Of a stretch of 12,367 nt of DNA, positions 6,031 through 12,367 are shown one piece after another (the first letter of the stretch is position 1; the number at the start of each line of letters is the position of its first letter). The stretch comes from Bacteroidales bacterium (GTDB lineage: Bacteria > Bacteroidota > Bacteroidia > Bacteroidales > Paludibacteraceae). Position numbers and translations under genes: made by a program. Under the pieces are notes generated by a model that saw nothing but the letters and a program-made list of their open reading frames with translations, searched no databases and had not been told where the DNA came from. The stretch spans positions 1-12,367 of the forward strand of contig CAAGML010000121.1 of assembly GCA_900771035.1 (NCBI GenBank), written 5' to 3'.

Positions 6031-6972
6031 ATGACAGAAAGAATATTCGAGATAGAGGAAGATGTTGACTTGAGGGTGCTGTATGGTGTCAACAACGTCA
6101 ACATAAGGACTGTGAAAGACCTTGTGCCACAGGTAAAACTGGTGGCGAGAGGAAGGACTATAAAACTGAGCGGCGAGGAGAGGGATGTTGAGACTTTGGT
6201 GGAGAATTTAGAGGCTTTGGTGGATATAGCGTTGAAGTCTAATGTGCTGGAGGAGAAGCAAGTGGTGGATGTGCTGAAGGGAAACGAGGTGAAACTGGAG
6301 AAGGTGGATAATGAAATTCTGCACGGCGTTGGCGGCAGAATAATAACCGCAAAGACTGAAAACCAGAGGGCGTTGGCAAAAGAGTATGAGACTAACGACC
6401 TGCTGATTGCCGTAGGTCCTGCGGGTAGCGGTAAGACATATACAGCCATAGCATTGGCGGTGAGGGCATTGAAAAACAAAGAGGTCAAGAAGATCATTTT
6501 GTCGCGGCCTGCCGTCGAGGCGGGAGAGAAACTGGGTTTCCTGCCTGGCGATATGAAAGACAAGATTGACCCTTACCTACAGCCGTTGTACGATGCGTTA
6601 GAGGATATGATTCCGCAGGCTAAACTGGCGGAATATATGGAAAAGAAGACAATACAGATTGCGCCGCTGGCATTCATGAGGGGAAGGACGCTGAGCAATG
6701 CGGTGGTGATACTTGACGAGGCGCAGAACACAAGTGTTCCGCAGATAAAGATGTTCCTGACGAGGTTGGGCTATGGGTCAAAGATGATTGTGACGGGAGA
6801 CTTGACGCAGGTGGATTTGCCAAAGGAACAGAAATCTGGATTGAGAGATGCGGTGGAGGTTCTACGAGACGTGAAAGGGGTCTCGATTGTGGAATTCAAC
6901 CACAGGGACATAGTAAGGCATCAATTGGTGACACGGATTATAGAGGCTTACAACAGGAAAGAAAAACAGTGA
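6031..6972 (+). CDS. phoH: PhoH-family ATPase
   Basis: The product has 313 residues. Walker A GPAGSGKT is at residues 129-136 and Walker B VVILDEAQ at 225-232. SRPAVEAGEKLGFLPGD (158-174) and TGDLTQVDLP (255-264) are typical of the PhoH/YbeZ superfamily 1-like NTPase core. The N-terminal 110 or so residues carry a small KH-like region as in YbeZ. Family members are cytoplasmic ATPases linked to RNA metabolism and, through YbeZ-YbeY, to rRNA maturation; the exact role here is not shown. The gene starts right after the glyA terminator with almost no leader and no recognisable promoter, so it may depend on read-through. It is followed 43 nt later by gpsA. Confidence 0.93.
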   Translation: MTERIFEIEEDVDLRVLYGVNNVNIRTVKDLVPQVKLVARGRTIKLSGEERDVETLVENLEALVDIALKSNVLEEKQVVDVLKGNEVKLEKVDNEILHGVGGRIITAKTENQRALAKEYETNDLLIAVGPAGSGKTYTAIALAVRALKNKEVKKIILSRPAVEAGEKLGFLPGDMKDKIDPYLQPLYDALEDMIPQAKLAEYMEKKTIQIAPLAFMRGRTLSNAVVILDEAQNTSVPQIKMFLTRLGYGSKMIVTGDLTQVDLPKEQKSGLRDAVEVLRDVKGVSIVEFNHRDIVRHQLVTRIIEAYNRKEKQ

Positions 6973-6982
6973 TTTGAATTTT

Positions 6983-6997
6983 GGCATCTGCGATGCC
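6983..6997 (+). other. small intergenic hairpin between phoH and gpsA
   Basis: GGCATC and GATGCC form a perfect 6-bp stem with a 3-nt loop. It lacks a T tract, so it is unlikely to end transcription completely. It may stabilise or process the message between the two genes. Confidence 0.4.
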
Positions 6998-7015
6998 GGA
7001 TTAACATAATTATTG

Positions 7016-8011
7016 ATGAGAAAAGAGATTAGACTTGCGATAATGGGCGGCGGCAGTTTTGCGACTGCCATAGCCAAGTTAGTAATGGAGAATGTGGAGC
7101 ATATCACATGGTATATGCGCCGTCAGGAACAGATTGACAGGTTCAAGGCTGAACGCCGTAACCCTTCATATTTAAGCTCGGTGGAGTTCGAGGTGGATAG
7201 GATAACATTCACCGATGACATAGACGAGGCTGTGGAACAGAATGACGTGCTGTTCTTTGCGACACCTTCGCCTTTCTTCAAATCGCACCTTGCCAAAATG
7301 ACCGTAGGTCTTGAGGAAAAGATTATCGTGACAGCCATCAAAGGTATCGTGCCGGACGAGAATCTGCTGATTTCGGAGTATTTGGAACAGGTCTATAATG
7401 TGCCGGCAGACCATATCGCAGCAATGTGCGGACCAAGTCATGCCGAGGAGATTGCGTTAGGCAGGACAACGTATCTGACCGTTGCATGTCCCGACCGAGA
7501 GGTTGCCCGTTTTGTGTCTTCGCTGATAGAAACGTCATACCTTCACACTGTAACTTCAGACGACATAAACGGTGTGGAGTACTCGTCAGTGCTGAAAAAC
7601 ATATACGCCATAGCGGCGGGGATTGGTCATGGACTGAGGTACGGAGATAACTTCCAAGCTGTGCTGATAAGCAATTCCATACAGGAATTGAACCGTTTCG
7701 CCAATGCGGTATATCCAGCTCACAGGAATGTGCAGGAGTCAGTCTATCTTGGTGACCTGCTTGTGACCGCATACTCGAAATTCTCGCGTAACAGGACTTT
7801 CGGCACAATGATAGGCAAGGGGTACAGCGTCAAGACGGCGCAGATGGAGATGGAGATGATTGCCGAGGGCTATTACGGCTCGAAATGTATCCACGAGATA
7901 AACGAGAAATACCATGTCGATATGCCAATCATGAACGCTGTATGGGATATTCTGTATGACCACCGTGATGCGGACAAGACTATGAAAGAATTGATTAATA
8001 AACTGATGTGA
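7016..8011 (+). CDS. gpsA: NAD(P)-dependent glycerol-3-phosphate dehydrogenase
   Basis: The product has 331 residues. It reduces dihydroxyacetone phosphate to sn-glycerol-3-phosphate, the backbone precursor of membrane phospholipids, in the cytoplasm. The N-terminal Rossmann motif MGGGSFATAIAK is at 10-21, with conserved AIKGI (107-111), CGPSHAEEI (138-146), the catalytic Lys194 in VLKN, and GDLLVTAYSKFSRNR in the C-terminal substrate domain. The length is normal for the family. The ATG at 7016 is preferred to the TTG one codon earlier. The stop codon is one base from the pgi ATG, so the two are translated as a unit; gpsA next to pgi is, as I recall, common in Bacteroidetes. Confidence 0.97.
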   Translation: MRKEIRLAIMGGGSFATAIAKLVMENVEHITWYMRRQEQIDRFKAERRNPSYLSSVEFEVDRITFTDDIDEAVEQNDVLFFATPSPFFKSHLAKMTVGLEEKIIVTAIKGIVPDENLLISEYLEQVYNVPADHIAAMCGPSHAEEIALGRTTYLTVACPDREVARFVSSLIETSYLHTVTSDDINGVEYSSVLKNIYAIAAGIGHGLRYGDNFQAVLISNSIQELNRFANAVYPAHRNVQESVYLGDLLVTAYSKFSRNRTFGTMIGKGYSVKTAQMEMEMIAEGYYGSKCIHEINEKYHVDMPIMNAVWDILYDHRDADKTMKELINKLM

Positions 8012-8012
8012 T

Positions 8013-9278
8013 ATGATACTTGATATTCAGAACATGGCTCGGTTTGTCAGCAGCGACGAACAGAAAGAGGCGCAGGGCAAAGCCGTTGAGGCGATGCAGT
8101 CGCTTGTGGAAGACTATGAGAACAATGGCGATTGGTTGGGCTGGATGTCGATTGCGGCAGACATCAGACCGCAGATTGACGAGATAGAGCGGTGTGCGTC
8201 ACGTATGCGTAATGACTGCGATGCTGTGGTAATATGCGGCATTGGCGGCAGTTACCTTGGCGCATACGCAGTGATTAGCGCATTGCAGGGGTATTTCGAT
8301 GACGCAAAGCCAGAGATACTCTTTGCAGGCAACAGCTTGTCGCAGGATTATCTGTTAGACATGTGCGACCATATAGAGGGGAAGAAATATGGTGTGGTAT
8401 GTATCTCGAAATCAGGTACTACTATGGAGACAGCCATTGCCTTCCGTGTGTTGAGGAACAAGATGGAGAAAGAACTTGGCATGGAGTGGGCAAAAGAGCA
8501 TATCGTCTGCATAACCGACATGGAAAAAGGTGCATTGCATGACATTGCCGTTATGAACGGGTATCAGATGTTTGAAGTGCCGGGGAACATAGGGGGCAGA
8601 TACTCAGTGCTTTCGGCAGTGGGGTTGTTGCCAATAGCCATTGCGGGATTTGATGTCAGACAGTTGGTGGCAGGAGCTTTTGACTTCTACCGTCCTCACC
8701 GTGGGGTGGAGCAGTGTGAACAGATACTGGAATATGCGGCGTTGAGGTATCTGATGGCGAAGAAAGGTAAGAAAATAGAGAACTTCGTATCCTTCGAGCC
8801 AAAACTAAGAGGGTTCGGTGAATGGTGGAAACAACTGTTCGGAGAAAGTGAAGGTAAGGACGGCAAGGGGCTTTTCCCTACAAGCGTGACTTATACGACC
8901 GACCTACACTCGCTTGGACAGTATGTTCAACAAGGTGACAGGATATTGTTCGAAACAGTGCTGTCAGTAGAGAAGAGCAACCGTGAGATTGAAGTGCCAA
9001 AAACCAATGACAACCTTGACAAACTGAACCGATACTCGTGGTACACAATAGGATATATAAACAGTGTGGCAGAAAAGGGTACAGTGATGGCTCACGTTGC
9101 AGGTGACGTGCCTACCATCCGAGTGGTAATACCAAATATAAACGAATACCACTTAGGACAACTGATTTATTTCTTTGAACTGGCTTGTGCGGTCAGTTGC
9201 AAGATGACGGGTGTCAATCCTTTCGACCAACCAGGCGTTGAGGATTACAAGGCAAACATACGTAAATTCCTGAAATAA
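8013..9278 (+). CDS. pgi: glucose-6-phosphate isomerase
   Basis: The product has 421 residues. It interconverts glucose-6-phosphate and fructose-6-phosphate and feeds both glycolysis and sugar-nucleotide synthesis. The sugar-phosphate motif SKSGTT is at 132-137, the first PGI signature NIGGRYSVLSAVG at 192-204, and the second, NPFDQPGVEDYK, near the C terminus. It belongs to the short bacterial form and is slightly below the roughly 450 residues usual for it. The N terminus aligns well by eye (FVSSDEQ against the family's FVSEEE), so no part seems missing. It starts one base after gpsA. Its TAA is followed in the same frame by the acyltransferase reading frame. Confidence 0.97.
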   Translation: MILDIQNMARFVSSDEQKEAQGKAVEAMQSLVEDYENNGDWLGWMSIAADIRPQIDEIERCASRMRNDCDAVVICGIGGSYLGAYAVISALQGYFDDAKPEILFAGNSLSQDYLLDMCDHIEGKKYGVVCISKSGTTMETAIAFRVLRNKMEKELGMEWAKEHIVCITDMEKGALHDIAVMNGYQMFEVPGNIGGRYSVLSAVGLLPIAIAGFDVRQLVAGAFDFYRPHRGVEQCEQILEYAALRYLMAKKGKKIENFVSFEPKLRGFGEWWKQLFGESEGKDGKGLFPTSVTYTTDLHSLGQYVQQGDRILFETVLSVEKSNREIEVPKTNDNLDKLNRYSWYTIGYINSVAEKGTVMAHVAGDVPTIRVVIPNINEYHLGQLIYFFELACAVSCKMTGVNPFDQPGVEDYKANIRKFLK

Positions 9279-9827
9279 TTGCGAGGGGACAATTGGTACA
9301 TATTGCGTGGTAAAATCAATGACCGGGTCAGACACATCTTTCAGAAACTCAGGCTCGGACATTTAGGCAAAGGCTCAGTGATGAACCGAGGGGTTAAGAT
9401 AATAGGCAATCCCCAAAGAATATTTTTAGACGATAATTTCCGTGTGTGGGAAAACGCGATACTATACACAGGGAACAAAGGAAAGATAATCGGAGGGAAA
9501 AACAGCCTTATTGGTGTGGATTGTTTCATAAATTCAGGAAATAATACAATAAAGATAGGTAACGGGGTGGCTGTCAGCAGCCATTGCAGGTTGATTGCAT
9601 ATTCGCACCACTACACGAAAGAGGATATACCAGTTATATTCACGGCAACAGAAGGGGATATCACGATTGAGGATAACGTGCTGATAGGCAGTGGTGTCAC
9701 AATTCTGCCAGGAGTGACGGTTGGTTATGGAGCGGTGGTGGCTGCTGGTGCTGTCGTGACGCAAGACGTTCCACGAAGGGTAATAGTCGGAGGCATACCG
9801 GCAAAAATCATAAAAACGATAGAATAA
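9279..9827 (+). CDS. hexapeptide-repeat acyltransferase (WbbJ/maltose O-acetyltransferase-like)
   Basis: Up to 182 residues. The C-terminal half is a left-handed beta-helix of hexapeptide repeats (TIKIGNGV, DITIEDNVLIGSGVTI, VTVGYGAVVAAGAVV) ending in VIVGGIPAKIIK, the usual finish of this family. The likely catalytic His lies in AYSHHYTKED near residue 110. Relatives transfer acetyl groups from acetyl-CoA to sugars of O-antigen, capsule or exopolysaccharide. The start is uncertain: the frame opens directly after the pgi stop, with TTG at 9279 or TTG at 9303 as the only near-N-terminal candidates; the first ATG, at 9381, would remove 34 residues. The gene overlaps the following glycosyltransferase by one base, which suggests both act on the same glycan. 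Confidence 0.85.
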   Translation: MRGDNWYILRGKINDRVRHIFQKLRLGHLGKGSVMNRGVKIIGNPQRIFLDDNFRVWENAILYTGNKGKIIGGKNSLIGVDCFINSGNNTIKIGNGVAVSSHCRLIAYSHHYTKEDIPVIFTATEGDITIEDNVLIGSGVTILPGVTVGYGAVVAAGAVVTQDVPRRVIVGGIPAKIIKTIE

Positions 9828-10813
9828 TGGAAATTTCGGTTATAGTTCCTTTGTACAATGCTGAGAAATATATAGAAGCATGTCTGAATTCCCTTCTGGC
9901 TCAGACTATTATCGGACATACCGAGGTTATAGTCGTGGATGACCATGGTGAAGACGGGAGTGTGGAGATTGTGAGGAGGATGATGGCGGAGCATCAATAC
10001 GGTAAACATATAAAGCTGACTTGCACGCCTCAGAACAGTGGTGCATGGGCGGCGAGAAACCATGGGATGGAGTTGGCGAGGGGACAGTATATCGGGTTCT
10101 GTGACGCTGACGACTGGGTTGAGCCTGACATGTATGAGAAACTATACAGAGAGGCTGAGTCTCGTGAGGCGGACTGGGCTTACTGCCTTGGACAGAAAGA
10201 CTATGAGGGTGGGGAAGAGGAGAGCGAGGTGCTGGAACAGGAGATTAACGAATCGTGCGTGATGAAAGACGAGGTGAAGAAACAGATGTTCGTCAACGGT
10301 GTGTCGTATTTCTGGACAGCCATTTACAGCAGGACATTTTTGAAGACCAACCACATAAGATTCCCAGAGGGGAAATTTGCCGAGGACAGCTATTTCTGGT
10401 GGATGGCGGTTATGTATTCACGCCGTCTGGCGGTGGTGAACAGTGTGGGCTATCACTATAGGATTCAGCCAGACAGCATATCGCAAAGACCAGACATAGA
10501 GAAGGCTGAAATCAAGCAGATGATATACTCAAAGTTGATTAAATATTTCAAAGGCAAGGGACTCTATAGGTTGTACCAGAGGGAGTTGGACTGGCTATAT
10601 CTGAGGAAAGGGTATCTGGTGCCATTGGAGATTGAGGCGGTGGCGAAGGAGAAGCCTGATTTCAAGAGAATCTGGAAACAACGCAGTGAGGACGAGGTGT
10701 CGCTGAATAATATATATCTGATGCGTGATTTCGGTACGTTGTTGAGAATCTGGGCATTCAGACTGTTTCCAAGTGTTATGGTAAAGCTGCTCAGAAAAGA
10801 GAATGAAAAATGA
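9827..10813 (+). CDS. family 2 (GT-A) glycosyltransferase
   Basis: The product has 328 residues. The N-terminal GT2 domain has ISVIVPLYNAEKYIEACLNSLL at the start, VIVVDDHGEDGS (34-45) for nucleotide binding, NSGAWAARNHG (70-80) and the metal-binding DADD at 93-96. The C-terminal half (to DFGTLLRIWAFRLFPSVMVKLL) follows the pattern of polysaccharide-synthesising GT2 proteins and has no clear membrane helix apart from a weak hydrophobic end. It would transfer a sugar from a nucleotide donor to a growing glycan at the cytoplasmic face; donor and acceptor cannot be told. Its ATG overlaps the acyltransferase stop (TAATG), indicating translational coupling. No strong terminator follows. Confidence 0.92.
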   Translation: MEISVIVPLYNAEKYIEACLNSLLAQTIIGHTEVIVVDDHGEDGSVEIVRRMMAEHQYGKHIKLTCTPQNSGAWAARNHGMELARGQYIGFCDADDWVEPDMYEKLYREAESREADWAYCLGQKDYEGGEEESEVLEQEINESCVMKDEVKKQMFVNGVSYFWTAIYSRTFLKTNHIRFPEGKFAEDSYFWWMAVMYSRRLAVVNSVGYHYRIQPDSISQRPDIEKAEIKQMIYSKLIKYFKGKGLYRLYQRELDWLYLRKGYLVPLEIEAVAKEKPDFKRIWKQRSEDEVSLNNIYLMRDFGTLLRIWAFRLFPSVMVKLLRKENEK

Positions 10814-11265
10814 TAATACCTTATAGGTAATGCCTTGTTGCCCAGGACTTACGTTCTGGACTGATTTATGTTGCGATTGCAGCGCTTTGAGTTTGCATGC
10901 AAAGTCACCCACACGAAACGTTATAGAGCCTCATTTTTCTCCACTTATCAATGGGAATTTTTTCGTAACCAGATTGATATATTTCGGGAAGAAATTGATA
11001 ACTGCCAATAAGGTACATCATTTAGGTGAGTGCTATAAATTCACCGTTATATTAAACGAATAAAGATAAGCATCAAATAAACTTTTTAGTGTTTTTGAGG
11101 TTTCTTTTTGATAAATTACGCTACACCTCAGCAAATGAGCAAGCTCTTTGCTTTCGGTTTGCGGTAATTTTGGCATCTTGCTGATTGTCAGTCGGTCACA
11201 ATGCCCGCATTGCTCCCTCCTTCCGCATAGCAATCTGCTCAAAACAAACTTCAAAAACCCTCAAA
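10814..11265. other. intergenic stretch with several inverted repeats, possible repeat-element remnant
   Basis: No protein of known family is seen. It contains TACCT/AGGTA (10817-10829), CCAGGAC/GTTCTGG (10842-10859, one G-T mismatch), the perfect 12-bp palindrome TTTGCATGCAAA (10892-10903), GGTGA/TCACC (11025-11045) and a 10-bp bulged hairpin AGCAAA-GAGC/GCTC-TTTGCT (11130-11152). None has a proper T tract. The mixture of palindromes and small frames resembles dispersed intergenic repeat elements of Bacteroidales; that is recollection and inference. Confidence 0.4.
11033..11176 (-). CDS. doubtful 47-residue hypothetical ORF in the intergenic repeat region
   Basis: On the minus strand an ATG at 11176 opens a frame starting MPKLPQTESKELAHLL and ending SFNITVNL. 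The composition is protein-like, with many Lys, Leu and Ser. However, the frame spans the 11130-11152 hairpin and ends inside another inverted repeat, and no promoter was found. I recall similar short frames annotated repeatedly in Prevotella genomes, which would fit a repeat-encoded or spurious ORF. No function is proposed. Confidence 0.25.
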   Translation of the reverse strand: MPKLPQTESKELAHLLRCSVIYQKETSKTLKSLFDAYLYSFNITVNL

Positions 11266-11364
11266 ATGAATTTACAGAACTCACCTTTAGATTTTGATGA
11301 GGTGAATAGAAGGCAGTGTATCGAATTTCCAATTAAGGAGTATCCGCCAAAAAGGCAATATTAG
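11266..11364 (+). CDS. possible 32-residue small ORF or gene fragment
   Basis: The ATG at 11266 opens a frame reading MNLQNSPLDFDEVNRRQ and ending KEYPPKRQY before TAG. Codon use looks coding and the charge pattern resembles a real protein. It has no recognisable promoter or domain. It could be a true small protein, the remains of a larger gene, or chance; it ends about 65 bases before the 33-nt repeat array. Confidence 0.3.
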   Translation: MNLQNSPLDFDEVNRRQCIEFPIKEYPPKRQY

Positions 11365-11429
11365 TTTGTTAAAGTTGGCAAAAACAAATCCAAGATTAAG
11401 TATTAAGATTAGGTGGTGTATCTTTGCGT

Positions 11430-11558
11430 TTTTGAAAATTGCGCAAACTGCAATTTATAGTGTTTTGAAAATTGCGCAAACTGCAATTTTAGGCGTTTTG
11501 AAAATTGCGCAAACTGCAATTTTAGGCGTTTTGAAAATTGCGCAAACTGCAATTTTTT
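11430..11558. repeat. four tandem 33-nt hairpin repeats upstream of the ATPase promoter
   Basis: Units start at 11430, 11463, 11496 and 11529, exactly 33 nt apart. Units 2 and 3 are identical, unit 1 differs only at its end, and unit 4 lacks the last bases. Each contains a perfect 8-bp inverted repeat AAAATTGC/GCAATTTT around the 7-nt loop GCAAACT, plus the small palindrome TTGCGCAA. A -7-like box TATCTTTG (11419-11426) lies just before the array, and the full promoter for the ATPase lies just after it. Unlike a CRISPR there are no unique spacers. The position fits an operator array or a repeated RNA hairpin in an upstream transcript. Confidence 0.92.
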
Positions 11559-11568
11559 GAATATTTCC

Positions 11569-11599
11569 TTTGTTATGTCGCGGATTATTAGTACCTTTG
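11569..11599 (+). promoter_or_regulatory. Bacteroidetes-type promoter for the AAA_14/DUF4143 ATPase
   Basis: TTTG (11569-11572) and TACCTTTG (11592-11599) are exactly 19 bases apart, a full match to the consensus. The predicted start near 11606 leaves a leader of only about 15 nt before the ATG at 11621. The 33-nt repeats end about ten bases upstream of the -33 box. Confidence 0.8.
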
Positions 11600-11620
11600 C
11601 AGTCTCAAATATTATCCGCT

Positions 11621-12339
11621 ATGACAGACTGTGTTTTTAGACGTAAAATATACGACAAACTCCTTGACTGGAAGCACGAAAGCAAAGGTGAATCAGCCTT
11701 GCTAATCGAGGGAGCAAGACGTATCGGAAAGTCAACAATTGTCGAACAATTTGCGCGAAACGAGTATAAATCGTACATCATGATTGATTTCTCGTCTCCA
11801 AATCCCGACCTTTTTGACCTGTTCAAGAATATGTCGAACCTTGACGACTTCTTCATGCGCCTTAAACTTATCACGCATAAGCCCTTGTATGAACGAAACT
11901 CCCTGATTATCTTTGACGAGGTTCAACTTCAGCCACTTGCACGTCAGGCAATAAAACATCTTGTGGCAGACGGTCGCTATGACTACATTGAAACGGGTTC
12001 ACTGATTAGCATTCAGCAGAATGTAAAGAACATAGTAATCCCAAGCGAGGAAGAGTCCATGGAAATGTTTCCCATGGATTATGAGGAGTTTTGCTGGGCT
12101 ATAGGCGATGAGGTGTCGTTTGATTTGTTCCGTTCCGCATTCTCGTCGCATCGTGGTTTTGGCGATGTTACAAATCGCCAGTTGATGCGCTCATTCAGGC
12201 TTTATATGCTTGTGGGAGGTATGCCGCAAGCGGTCAGCAAATATATCGAGACTAAGGATTTCGGCAAGGTAGATGCGGTAAAACGCAAAATCCTTGAGCT
12301 ATATTTCAAAGACCTTCACCGCCTTGACCCGTCCGACAG
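11621..12339 (+). CDS. AAA_14/DUF4143-type ATPase, 3' truncated at the contig end
   Basis: The first 239 residues are present. Walker A GARRIGKST is at 31-39 and Walker B LIIFDEVQ at 95-102, with ETGSLIS (124-130) as the sensor-like strand. PMDYEEFCWA (151-160) and YMLVGGMPQAV (195-205) are hallmarks of the AAA_14 plus DUF4143 ATPases that are abundant in Bacteroidetes. The C-terminal DUF4143 part is mostly missing. The biological role of the family is not established; nucleotide-dependent activity is expected from the motifs. The ATG at 11621 follows a clean promoter with a very short leader. The frame stays open into the adapter, which would add the false residues DRKSTRLNS; these must not be counted as protein. 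Confidence 0.88.
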
Positions 12340-12367
12340 AGATCGGAAGAGCACACGTCTGAACTCC
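12340..12367. other. Illumina adapter remnant at the 3' end
   Basis: These 28 bases match the start of the TruSeq read-2 adapter (AGATCGGAAGAGC...) and are the inverse orientation of bases 1-22. They are a library artefact fused to the open ATPase frame. Confidence 0.98.

Noticed and set aside
7338..7808. 156-residue minus-strand reading frame inside gpsA
   Set aside because: It is antisense to a strongly conserved gene and has no recognisable domain; it is a shadow frame.
10892..10903. Perfect palindrome TTTGCATGCAAA as a regulator site
   Set aside because: It has no gene start or promoter nearby. It is noted only as part of the palindrome-rich stretch.
11430..11558. CRISPR array
   Set aside because: The 33-nt units are directly joined with no unique spacers between them, and no cas genes are present.
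11366..11560. Protein made of 11-residue repeats (LKIAQTAILGV)
   Set aside because: The frame exists only because the 33-nt DNA repeat is a multiple of three. It spans a -7-like box and the hairpins, so it is a by-product of the repeat array.

Overview
The window looks like a metagenome-assembled contig from a Bacteroidales bacterium, probably Prevotella-like. Three things point there. Several promoters fit the Bacteroidetes sigma pattern TTTG-N19/20-TAnnTTTG. There is a BspA-type leucine-rich-repeat protein with a type IX secretion (T9SS) C-terminal tail. The housekeeping proteins also look like that phylum. Both contig ends carry Illumina TruSeq adapter sequence (1-22 and 12340-12367), so neither end is genomic and the last gene is cut by an artefact.

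Layout. Bases 23-682 hold a possible gene tail, a good promoter (282-312) and a long leader containing a nested inverted-repeat element (456-570). The secreted LRR protein follows (683-1804) and ends in a strong, probably bidirectional terminator. On the minus strand lie a class II Fic AMP-transferase (2241-3305) and, downstream of it, a 78-residue DUF5678-like protein (1933-2169). The fic promoter region carries several overlapping GGTGGTA inverted repeats.

Next is the most unusual arrangement. A 156-bp segment holding the glyA promoter, leader and first nine codons is present twice (3560-3715 and 4557-4712, ungapped, about 89% identical by hand count). Between the copies sits a two-gene cassette: a second DUF5678-like protein (3782-4018) and a retropepsin-like aspartic protease (4021-4470). 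The cassette therefore appears to use a copy of the glyA promoter.

The intact glyA (4686-5966) ends in a hairpin terminator. After it comes a tight plus-strand run: phoH, gpsA, pgi, a hexapeptide acyltransferase and a GT2 glycosyltransferase. gpsA supplies glycerol-3-phosphate for lipids and pgi interconverts glucose- and fructose-6-phosphate. The last two genes probably act in surface polysaccharide synthesis and may be transcribed with the metabolic genes.

The 800-bp stretch after the glycosyltransferase (10814-11620) holds inverted repeats, two doubtful small ORFs and four tandem 33-nt hairpin repeats. The repeats end just upstream of a clean promoter (11569-11599) for an AAA_14/DUF4143-type ATPase (11621 to the contig end). 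I saw no tRNA, rRNA, CRISPR array, integrase or transposase gene.
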